Under the pieces are notes generated by a model. That model made no database searches, was not told the DNA's origin, and saw only the letters and a list, made by a program, of their open reading frames with translations. 35,579 nt of DNA from G963666945 sp963666945. Its GTDB lineage: Bacteria; Bacteroidota; Bacteroidia; Bacteroidales; Marinifilaceae. The stretch's first letter is position 1, and each line of letters begins with the position of its first letter. Below, piece by piece: positions 15,607-24,006 of the stretch. The position numbers and the translations under genes were made by a program. The stretch covers positions 1-35,579 of the forward strand of contig CAXXRT010000032.1 in NCBI GenBank assembly GCA_963666945.2, in the 5' to 3' direction.

Positions 15607-18600
15607 ATGAAGACAGGTTTCGCAGGAGCAATAGCAAAGCAGTTTATAAATTCTAAGCTTTCTCCTTTATTAATGATAGCTTTCTTATTTCTGGGAATAT
15701 ACAGTGCTTATCTTACCCCCAGAGAAGAAGAGCCACAGATAGATGTGCCTATTGCAGATATCTTTTTTGGTTATCCGGGGGCAAGTCCTTCTGAAATGGA
15801 ATCCAGAGTGGTTATGCCTGTTGAAAAAATAGTATCGAATATAAAGGGAGTAGAGTACGTATATTCTACTTCTATGCCCGGTCAGGCAATGCTTATAGTG
15901 CAATTTTATGTAGGCGAGGATGTAGAACGTTCTCTTGTAAAGTTGTACAATGAGATAATGAAACATATGGATGTTATGCCTAAGGGTGTGACTATGCCAC
16001 TTGTAAAGACTCGTTCTATAGATGATGTACCTGTTCTTGGTCTTACCCTATGGAGTGAGAATTACGATGATTTTCAGCTACGTAGGATTGCACAGGAGTT
16101 GAACAACGAGATAGAAAAAGTGCCGGAGGTTTCTGGAACGAAAGTCATTGGTGGCCGTTCAAGACAGGTGAGGGTTGTTCTTAACAATGAGCAGATGAGT
16201 GGGTATAATATCGATGCTCTCAGTATTGCTCAAAAGATTCAGATTTCTAACTCACAAATTGCCTCCGGGTCTTTTAATAAAGGGGATAAGGAGTTTCTGG
16301 TTGAGACAGGTAAATTTTTAGAAAATACTGATGATGTTGCTAATCTGGTTGTTGGTGTTTACAATGGCAGTCCTGTTTACTTAAAACAGGTTGCTGAGAT
16401 AATAGATGGTCCTGAGTTGCCGACTCAATATGTGAGTTTTGGTTATGCAAAAGAGAGCAAGGATCTAAAGAATTATAAGGGCGAATTCCCTGCAGTGACT
16501 GTAGCTGTTGCTAAACGCAGGGGTGCAGATGCTATGCATGTTTCTGACGAGATTTTAAATAAGGTTGAGGTATTGAGAAAAGATCTTATTCCTTCCGATG
16601 TAAAAGTGGAAATAACCCGTAATTACGGGGAAACGGCTTCGGATAAAGTGGCTGAACTCCTTATGCACCTGCTTGGTGCAATTGTTGCAGTGACCTTTGT
16701 GGTGATGCTGGCAATGGGATGGAGGGGCGGTCTGGTCGTATTTCTTTCTGTTCCTATTACTTTTGCGTTGACTATGTTTAGTTATTATTTTCTTGATTAT
16801 ACATTGAATCGGATAACTCTTTTCGCATTGGTATTTGTCACAGGTATAGTTGTTGACGATTCCATTATTATTGCGGAAAATATGCACAGGCATTTTAAAA
16901 TGAAACAGTTGCCTTTTATTCAGGCAGCCCTGCGTTCTATTGATGAGGTTGGTAATCCTACTATTCTTGCTACATTCACTGTCATTGCGGCCGTTTTGCC
17001 TATGGTGTTTGTTTCAGGACTTATGGGTCCATATATGAGTCCAATGCCTATTGGAGCTTCCATTGCAATGATTTTTTCTTTGCTTGTGGCATTGACAATT
17101 ACACCTTACCTGGCATTTAGGCTTTTACGCTACAGGGAAAAGCCTGGTAAGAAGGAAAAAGTATTTAATCTTGAAGAATCGTGGATTTATAAAATGTACT
17201 ATGCCACCATGAAGCCTTTGTTGGAATCATCGACTAAAAGATGGATATTTATTGCTGGTGTAGTAGTGCTATTATTAGGTTCTGTGACATTGTTCTATTT
17301 TAAACTTGTGGCAGTAAAAATGTTGCCTTTCGATAACAAGAATGAGTTTCAGGTGGTAATTGATATGCCTGAGGGAACCACATTAGAGAGAACAGCAGCA
17401 GTGACTAAAGAATTGGCCGCATATGTGGCAAAACAGGATAACGTTGTTAATTATCAGAGTTATGTTGGTACTTGCTTCACCTATGAATTTTAATGGTTTG
17501 GTAAGGCATTACGATCTTCGCAGGGGATCTAATGTGGCTGACATACAGGTTAATCTTTTGCACAAAAATGACAGGGATTTACAGAGTCACGATATAGCAA
17601 AACTTATGCGTCCGGGTCTTCAGGAGATAGCGAAGAAGTTTAATGCAAATGTGAAGGTTGTGGAAGTGCCTCCCGGACCTCCGGTAATGTCAACATTAGT
17701 TGCAGAGATTTATGGGCCTGATATAAAATCACAAAGGGAACTTGCTTTACAGGTGAAGGGTTTGTTTGAAGAGACCAATGATATTGTTGATATTGATTGG
17801 TTGGTTGAAGATCCTCAGACGGAATATAGTTTTGATGTAGATAAAGAAAAAGCTATGCTCTCCGGAGTTTCAACTAGTCAGGTTGTTCATTCTTTAAATA
17901 TTGCTCTTAGAGGTCATGAGGTGTCACAATTGTATCAGGAGAGGGAATATAATCATGTGGGAATACAATTACGTCTAGATGAAAAAGACCGTTCAAGTTT
18001 AAGGGATCTTGGAAAAGTAAATATTCTTTCTCAGGCAGGTCAGCTAATTTCTCTGGGAGATATAGTTGATGTGAAGGAAAAGATTAAAGAAAAAAGTATA
18101 TACCGTAAGAATCAAAAAAGAGTTGTTTATGTTACAGCAGATGTTGCAGGAGATCTTGAGAGTCCTGTTTACGGGATAATGGAGATATCGGATAATCTTG
18201 ATAAGATAAAGGTCCCAGAGGGATATACCCTTATGGAGGAATATACAAAACAGCCTGCTTTGGAGGATAATTATAGCCTTAAATGGGATGGAGAATGGCA
18301 GATAACCTACGAGGTGTTTCGTGATCTGGGGACTGCTTTTGCAGTGGTTCTTTTGGTTATATATATGCTTATAATAGGTTGGTTCCAGGACTTTAAGGTT
18401 CCCCTTATTATGATGGTTGCCATACCTTTGTCTTTAGTGGGTATTGTTGTGGGACACTGGTTGATGGGGGCATTTTTTACGGCTACATCTATGATTGGTC
18501 TTATAGCACTTGCAGGTATCATGGTGAGGAATTCTGTTTTGCTTATAGATTTTGTAAATCTTCGTCTTAATGAGGGTGTTTCTCTGGAAAGAGCTGTGAT

Positions 18601-18796
18601 TGAAGCAGGAGCCGTTAGAACAACACCTATACTGTTGACCGCAGGAACTGTTGTTATTGGGGCTGTTGTGATTCTGTTCGATCCCATTTTTCAGGGATTG
18701 GCAATATCCCTTATGGGGGGAAGTATAGCTTCTACTGTGCTAACTCTTATAATAGTGCCATTGATATATTATATGGCTAAAAAAGGGAAAGGTTGA
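15607..18796 (+). CDS. RND family efflux pump permease (one frameshift)
   Basis: An inner-membrane proton-driven RND transporter of the HAE1/AcrB type, about 1,062 residues after repair, the normal family length. It has twelve predicted membrane segments in two halves, the TM4 proton-relay aspartates D417-D418 in GIVVDDSIIIAEN, and the second-half counterpart GLIALAGIMVRNSVLLIDF. The frame breaks at about 17471-17472, where GGTACTTGCTTC has one T too many; removal joins NYQSYVGT to ASPMNFNGLVRHYD with no loss. The inserted base lies in a TT pair, not a long run, so a true mutation cannot be excluded. If real, the pump would be cut after the first half and non-functional. Operon partners are the adaptor and TolC-like channel upstream and a small PII-like protein downstream. 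Substrate cannot be predicted. Confidence 0.88.
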
Positions 18797-18880
18797 TAAG
18801 TAAATAGTAGTCAGTGAGAATATAAGTATTGAAATTCTCTTTAATATAAAGTTTTTGAAGAAAATTTAAAATATTATAAA

Positions 18881-19178
18881 ATGAAGGTAGTAATTGTTCT
18901 ATGTGTAAAGTCTTTTTCAGGATGACCTGAATAAGATATTTAAAGAATCTGACATTACAGCATATAGCGAGGTTGATGTTAAAGGTATATCAAGAAAACC
19001 TTGTGATACATGTGAAGAGCTAAATTGGTTTGCTCCTTCACAGAATTATTATGAGTCGATAGCGGTATTCGCATTTGTTGAGGAAGATAAAGGAAATGTA
19101 CTGTTGGAAAATGTAGATAAATTTAATGAAACGGTTGAATGCTGTAGTCCTGTTCATAGCGTTTATGCTTGGTGTTGA
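18881..19178 (+). CDS. Small PII-like protein linked to RND operon (one frameshift)
   Basis: A protein of about 98 residues, missed by simple ORF calling because of one extra base in the T-run near 18910. It begins MKVVIVLCVK, continues FQDDLNKIFKESDITAYSEV, then NWFAPSQNYYESIAVFAFVE, LLENVDKFNETVECCSPV and ends HSVYAWC. The pattern matches small proteins that follow RND transporters in Bacteroidota (beta-strand start, 'NWFA', '(E/D)S..(L/V)F(S/A)F', 'PVRAF' end), which resemble PII/CutA ferredoxin-like folds; I know of no proven function. This copy is Cys-rich: CDTC, CC and a terminal C, which might bind metal or sense redox. It lies 84 bases after the pump. Family assignment is from memory of neighbours and is moderate. 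Confidence 0.6.
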
Positions 19179-19259
19179 CAAGTTTGTGTAATTGTGAATA
19201 GGACAACATTATGGTTGTTTCTTCGTACTATATTTTCCAGAATGATAATATAAACTAAA

Positions 19260-19334
19260 ATGATTATAAAAGTAATAAAAATAGCTATAACATTATTACT
19301 GTCAGGTATTATGATATGGCTGCTTTGTTTTTAG
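19260..19334 (+). pseudogene. Orphan signal-peptide fragment related to the YceI gene
   Basis: A 24-codon frame reading MIIKVIKIAITLLLSGIM then IWLLCF and a stop. It is clearly related at DNA and protein level to the signal peptide of the YceI protein encoded from 21437 (MKAIKIIITLLLSVIM, IGLLCAQ). Nothing after the stop resembles YceI in any frame. It looks like the remains of a partial duplication, or of a second yceI copy whose body was lost. A real 24-residue membrane peptide is possible but less likely. Confidence 0.55.
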
Positions 19335-19386
19335 TATTTTGCTTGTCAATCTTTAAGAGAGAAAGCACTAAATTAATATATATTTG

Positions 19387-19426
19387 AAACAGAATAAAGA
19401 GCTATAATATCTTCTTTATTCTGTTT
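19387..19426 (+). terminator. Terminator-like hairpin after the efflux operon
   Basis: A perfect 14-bp stem, AAACAGAATAAAGA (19387-19400) with TCTTTATTCTGTTT (19413-19426), and a 12-base loop. The T-tail is formed by the stem's own end plus ATTC. It is the first candidate end point downstream of the RND operon and of the signal-peptide relic. Confidence 0.6.
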
Positions 19427-19504
19427 ATTCTCAAATTAATCTATTGAAGTTGAGAATTAGTAAATACCATACTTTTTTTTAGGTATGTTCCCTTACAAAA
19501 ACTG

Positions 19505-19537
19505 TTTGTTCTCGTAAAATATTTAATTATAAATTTG
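19505..19537 (+). promoter_or_regulatory. Promoter of the lipoprotein hydrolase gene
   Basis: TTTG at 19505-19508, a 21-base spacer and TAAATTTG at 19530-19537 fit the Bacteroidota consensus. The implied leader is about 87 bases and contains the AAGAATCT/AGATTCTT hairpin. Confidence 0.6.
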
Positions 19538-19630
19538 CCGCCTGCTAGAAAATGCCATTATAAAGAATCTTAAATAGATTCTTACCTGTTTTTTTTCGCT
19601 CAGCATACATGAATTATCTAAAACTAAAAC

Positions 19631-21297
19631 ATGAATGAGATGAAAAGAAAGAAAACCTTGTTTAGATTGACAAATCTACTTTTAATTGTTATAAGCTTTA
19701 TTTGCTGTGAAGAAGATGATCCCTTGAATGTTTCCCCCCAATTTATTAATATTAATGACCAAGAGTTGACCGCCGGGGAAACAAAATCTATTATTGTAAC
19801 TGCTAGTGATCCAAACGGTGATATAATTAATTTATCAATAAATAACAACCCTGGATTTTTGACTCTTCAGGATGTTATGCAACATAATAATGTTGCTACA
19901 GCAACATTAGTGATTGCCCCAGAGGAAGATGATGTAGGCGTTTTTGATGTTTGTATTGTTGCTAATGATACTAAAAATTCAAGTTGTGAGAATAAATTAA
20001 AAATCTCAGTTAATACAATTATTCCAGTATTGGAGCAAGTTAGTAAACAGACAATTACTACCGAAAGATACAAAGAAATAATACTTAGAGCTTATGATTC
20101 AGGGGGAGATAATCTGAATATCACAATAAACAATAAGCCGGATTTTGTTTCTATAAAAGAAATAAAACAAGTAAGTGGTACATTATCTGCAATATTAGCT
20201 ATTTCTCCCGGTAAAGATCATAAAGGAAATTACGAAATGTCTGTTTTGGTAAGCGATGAATACGGAGGAGTTGATAGTACAAATATAGAAATTGAGGTGA
20301 AAGATCCTATAAATGTGGTAACAGTGTATTTCTGTGGTACTGGCTGTACCAAAGATTGGTGGGTTTCTAATTTGTCTAACTTTGGAACTTCTGAGTTAGT
20401 TGCCACACTATATCATCAACAATCTCTTTTAAGAGATTCTGTTCATAATTACTATAAAATTATTATAGATGGAATAGGTTCTAGTGGTAATTTGAAGGAT
20501 ATACTTGAATGGGCTGTTCCAAGTTGGGAAGGTGCTGGAGGATGGAACAAGTGTTTGACAGAGGCAGGTGAAAAAGTTGGTAATATTATAAATCAAACAA
20601 AAGGAGATATTATTTTAAATTTAGTGGGATTTAGCAGAGGTGGTATACTTTGTATGGCTTCGGCATATGGATTAATGGGCTCAAATATAAATAGTGTTAA
20701 TATAATTGTATTTGATCCCGTACCCGGAGATGATTGGGATCTTCTTGAGGAATTCTATTCTTTAAATCCTAAGGTTAATCATTTTGTTGGTATATATGCT
20801 GAGGATGAAAGAACGGCTTTTTTCCAACCCATAATTCCCCTTTATGAGTTATGCTACTAAGGATTGGATGTTTACTATGCCGGGATGTCACGAAACAATG
20901 GTTGGGAATAACCAGAAATGTGGACATTCTATTTCCATCCTAGGATCACATCAGCCAATTAAAGAGTTATTAGATGTTTCTATGGGTTGTTAAAGTTATT
21001 TCAACGGAAATACTGTCTAGTAATAATTGGGGAAATGTAAAATACAATTGGAAATGGAGTAGAGATAAAGATGAGTTTATAAGTAGATATAATTCAATTT
21101 ATATGTATGATTATAGTTATATGAGGTCTATTCCTTTTACGCCTCTTACAATTAAAAATTACGATGGAGGATTAAGGTTTGCTCAAAGATTTATAAATGG
21201 TAAGTTGAAAGATATAGGATTACAAAATGACGTAAATAAATTAAACGAAACAAATGCATGGAACGAAATACTAGAAATGATTGATAAACCCAAATAG
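19631..21297 (+). CDS. Lipoprotein alpha/beta-hydrolase with Ig/cadherin-like N-terminus (two frameshifts)
   Basis: A predicted surface lipoprotein of about 555 residues after repair. The N-terminus is a signal (LFRLTNLLLIVISFI) ending CCEEDDP; an acidic stretch right after the lipid Cys is the pattern of Bacteroidota lipoprotein surface-export signals. Two Ig/cadherin-like domains follow (about 35-130 and 132-222; VTASDPNGDIINLSI and RAYDSGGDNLNITI). The rest is a hydrolase: nucleophile elbow LVGFSRGG with S335, IVFDPVPGDD with D362, and after the first frameshift MPGCHETMVGNN with H near 420, a plausible catalytic triad. The frame breaks at the CCCC run (20837-20840, one extra C) and near 20985-20990 (one extra T). 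The G-x-S-R-G and D-P-V-P-G pair resembles phospholipase-like and effector hydrolases. Substrate unknown. It has its own promoter. Confidence 0.7.
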
Positions 21298-21339
21298 ATA
21301 TTTATTTGGAAATAGACAATATAGAACACAATATTACTT

Positions 21340-21405
21340 AAAGGGTACTTAAGTACTCTTTATTTATTTAATAACTATTTCATTTTATTCTACGTATTTA
21401 AATAC
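21340..21405. promoter_or_regulatory. Palindromes upstream of the YceI gene
   Basis: A 22-bp near-perfect palindrome, AAAGGGTACTT/AAGTACTCTTT (21340-21361, one mismatch), and a perfect 12-bp palindrome, GTATTTAAATAC (21394-21405), lie in the 139 bases before the gene. The first might be a terminator stem without a loop, but palindromes lacking a loop fit protein-binding sites better. No standard promoter was seen. Confidence 0.35.
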
Positions 21406-21436
21406 TAGTTACTAACTGTTTTTAAAAATTGATATT

Positions 21437-22021
21437 ATGAAAGCAATTAAAATAATTATTACATTGTTATTGTCAGTTATTATGATAGGGTTGCTTTGTG
21501 CTCAGGATTACAAAGTAGATATTGGAAAATCGACTTTAAAATGGACTGGCAAGAAAGTAGCAGGTAGTCATACCGGTCATATAAAACTATTATCAGGAAA
21601 ACTTTCTATTAAAAAAAATATGGTTGAAAAAGGAAGTTTTACTATTGATATGAAGTCTATTACAAATGATGACCTTAAGAATCAGGATCTAAATAAGAAA
21701 TTGGTAAATCACCTGAAATCTGATGATTTTTTTAGTGTAAACAGACATCCAACAGCAAAGTTAATTCTTTCTGGCAGCGGTTCTTTAGTAAATAAAGAAG
21801 TTGATGTATTGGGGAATCTTACAATTAAAGGAAAGACTCATCCTATATCTTTTAAAGGAAATAAAAATGGGAATATTATTACAGCAACCCTTGTGGTTGA
21901 CAGGGCTAAATATGATGTGAGATATGGTTCCGGGTCTTTTTTTGAGAATTTGGGTGATAAGCTTATCTATGATGATTTTACTATTGAAGTCAAGTTGGTT
22001 GTTGAAGAAATTAAGAAATAG
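21437..22021 (+). CDS. YceI family periplasmic protein
   Basis: A 194-residue lipocalin-like YceI protein, a family that binds isoprenoids or other amphiphiles in the periplasm. The signal peptide is MKAIKIIITLLLSVIMIGLL, then CAQ. Family features are YKVDIGKSTLKWTGKKVAGS (start of the barrel), HTGHIKLLSGKLSIKKN, LVNHLKSDDFFSVNRHPTA, and LTIKGKTHPISFKG. It carries the D-x-F-F-x-V-x-x-(H/Y)-P-x-A motif. Single gene with a bidirectional terminator shared with the M1 peptidase gene on the other strand. A related signal-peptide fragment lies 2.1 kb upstream. The ligand is unknown. Confidence 0.92.
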   Translation: MKAIKIIITLLLSVIMIGLLCAQDYKVDIGKSTLKWTGKKVAGSHTGHIKLLSGKLSIKKNMVEKGSFTIDMKSITNDDLKNQDLNKKLVNHLKSDDFFSVNRHPTAKLILSGSGSLVNKEVDVLGNLTIKGKTHPISFKGNKNGNIITATLVVDRAKYDVRYGSGSFFENLGDKLIYDDFTIEVKLVVEEIKK

Positions 22022-22037
22022 ATTATAAATTAAAATA

Positions 22038-22067
22038 AAAAGGGTAATTCAATGTAATTACCCTTTT
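22038..22067. terminator. Bidirectional terminator between convergent genes
   Basis: A perfect 12-bp stem, AAAAGGGTAATT (22038-22049) with AATTACCCTTTT (22056-22067), and a six-base loop. A-runs on one side and T-runs on the other allow it to serve YceI on the plus strand and the M1 peptidase on the minus strand. Confidence 0.85.
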
Positions 22068-22087
22068 ATATTCTTGTTATTAGACTT

Positions 22088-23947
22088 TTATAAATTTTTT
22101 TTGTTGTCTTCTTTATTTTTATCTGGAATAAAATCGTTGCCTAAGTATATGTATTTTATGGTTTTAGGTGAAGTATAAGGGATCTCTACTTTAGAAGAAC
22201 CATTTTTCCATATACCCATATTTACTGATTTAGTATCCTTTGTTCCATCTGTAAATTCAAAAGTTAATTCTATTGGTAGTTGTAACCCTCCAATATTATG
22301 AATTTCTATGTTATAATCGTTGTTGTTATTTTTAATATTGCTAATAGCAAGATCTGGTTTGGCATATTCAAAGAACCATCTTTTCCAAAACCAGTTAAGA
22401 TTCTCTTTTAAATATGAGTTTGAAAATAGGAAGAAGTCATAAGGTGTAGGATGCTTACTCTTCCATGTTAATAAGAATTCTTTTAAAAGACTTTGGAATT
22501 TTGCATCACCTAAATAATATTTCAACATTCTTATAGCTGTTTCACTTTTTCCATAGTTTAAACCAAAATAAATTTTGCGATCAAGATAATATGTTGGTGT
22601 CATTAATACTGGTTCATTCTCACTGCCTGCAAGATATTTTTCAAAATAGTTGGTTTGTTTTTTTGCCTGATTCTCAGAAGGCTCAATTTTATCCTGAAGT
22701 TCTTCTGGAATTACTACAGTAAATCCTTCATCGAACCATCCGTATTTTGTTTCACTTATACCAGCCATAAAAGGGAAATATGTATGGGTGATTTCATGAG
22801 TAGTTACATATACAGTTTTTCGTCTTGTCTTTTCGCTGCCGTTATTAGTTATCATTGGGTATTCCATTCCTCCAGAACCGTTGAAGGTTGTCATATGACT
22901 ATAAGGGTATGGTATACCTGGTAAAATTTCTGACAAATATTTTATCGTTTGTACTGAAAAATCAACAACTTCTTTAAAGTCTTCAGATTTAGGATTATAT
23001 ATCGCATCTACGAATATCTTCTTTTGTGAGCCTTTAGGATTACAGTAGGCACCTTCCCATATATAATATTTACTACAACAAAAACCAAAATCCGGGACAT
23101 TATTGGCTTCAAATGTCCATGTTTGATTACCTTGTTTAGTAATTCCTTTTTTATAATCTTCTGCAGTAACTATAATAACAGGTTTATCAGAGTTCTTTGC
23201 CTTATTAAGTTTTTCTAATGTTTCTTTCTTTAAAATATCCTGTTCGTTAATCATTTCACCTGTTGCCTGGACAATATAGTCTTGTGGTACTTCAATGTTG
23301 ACTTTGTAATTGGAATATTCTCCATAAAATTCTGCCATTCCGGTATGGGCATGTCTGTCCCATCCGTCTATATCATCATAAACAGCAATTTTTGGGAACC
23401 ATTGTCCCATAAAATAAGCGTGATTATTATATTTCCCCATCCTAATATCACTATTAGCAGGAATTTTAAATGACCAATCAATAGATATATCAATTTTTTC
23501 TCCTGGTTTAAATTTATTTTTAAGTTTTAGGTAAAGTTGTGTTCCTTGGGGTTTGAGGTAATTTTCTTCAACTATTTTACCATTAAGATATACCTGTTTT
23601 ATTTCCATACCGTTAGTTAGATCCTTATTGCTGACTTTATTAAGCCTGCAAACACCTTTCTTATATATGTTCTGGAAAATATGGAAGGTAATATAAGTTA
23701 AAGTGTCTGGAGAATTGTTGTAGTATGATATATTTTCACTGCCATAAAGTGTTGATGTTTTAGTATCCAGTTTGGCACTTATCTCGTAGTTAGATTTATT
23801 CTGCCAATAATTGATACCGGGTTTTCCTTCTAAACTTCTGGTTTTTTCTTTAATTGCTTTCTCTATGTTATTAGGGAAATAGAGTTGTTGTGAATTGGAT
23901 ATCCATATTGTGGAAAACTGGATAATAAATAAAAGTATATGTTTCAT
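22088..23947 (-). CDS. M1 family zinc metallopeptidase (aminopeptidase N-like)
   Basis: A 619-residue exported metallopeptidase. Signal peptide MKHILLFIIQFSTIWISNSQ. The zinc site is H384-E-I-T-H388 with the third ligand E407 in YGWFDEGF, exactly the HExxH-x18-E spacing of M1. The exopeptidase motif GAMEN appears as GSGGMEYP (357-364), as in many Bacteroidota members. The N-terminal beta domain contains YEISAKLDTKTSTLYGSENI. It lacks the long C-terminal helical domain of large M1 enzymes, but a short beta domain remains (about 520-610). It likely trims peptides in the periplasm or at the cell surface. It starts 59 bases after the Lon stop on the same strand, with no strong terminator between, so co-transcription is possible. 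Confidence 0.92.
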   Translation of the reverse strand: MKHILLFIIQFSTIWISNSQQLYFPNNIEKAIKEKTRSLEGKPGINYWQNKSNYEISAKLDTKTSTLYGSENISYYNNSPDTLTYITFHIFQNIYKKGVCRLNKVSNKDLTNGMEIKQVYLNGKIVEENYLKPQGTQLYLKLKNKFKPGEKIDISIDWSFKIPANSDIRMGKYNNHAYFMGQWFPKIAVYDDIDGWDRHAHTGMAEFYGEYSNYKVNIEVPQDYIVQATGEMINEQDILKKETLEKLNKAKNSDKPVIIVTAEDYKKGITKQGNQTWTFEANNVPDFGFCCSKYYIWEGAYCNPKGSQKKIFVDAIYNPKSEDFKEVVDFSVQTIKYLSEILPGIPYPYSHMTTFNGSGGMEYPMITNNGSEKTRRKTVYVTTHEITHTYFPFMAGISETKYGWFDEGFTVVIPEELQDKIEPSENQAKKQTNYFEKYLAGSENEPVLMTPTYYLDRKIYFGLNYGKSETAIRMLKYYLGDAKFQSLLKEFLLTWKSKHPTPYDFFLFSNSYLKENLNWFWKRWFFEYAKPDLAISNIKNNNNDYNIEIHNIGGLQLPIELTFEFTDGTKDTKSVNMGIWKNGSSKVEIPYTSPKTIKYIYLGNDFIPDKNKEDNKKNL

Positions 23948-24006
23948 AATTTTAAAGATTTTAGTGATCTTAAAAATAGTGAAAAATATACTATTAGACT
24001 AAAACT

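Larger units (their letters stand above)
19179..19630. other. Intergenic region between the efflux operon and the hydrolase gene
   Basis: About 450 bases without an intact gene. It holds an orphan signal-peptide relic (19260-19334), a terminator (19387-19426), a promoter (19505-19537) and a short leader hairpin AAGAATCT/AGATTCTT (19563-19570 with 19576-19583), followed five bases later by eight T; the last could be an attenuator, but the gap weakens that reading. Confidence 0.5.

Noticed and set aside
22655..22924. Plus-strand frame inside the M1 peptidase gene
   Set aside because: It is antisense to the zinc-binding region of a well-supported gene and has no homology features.
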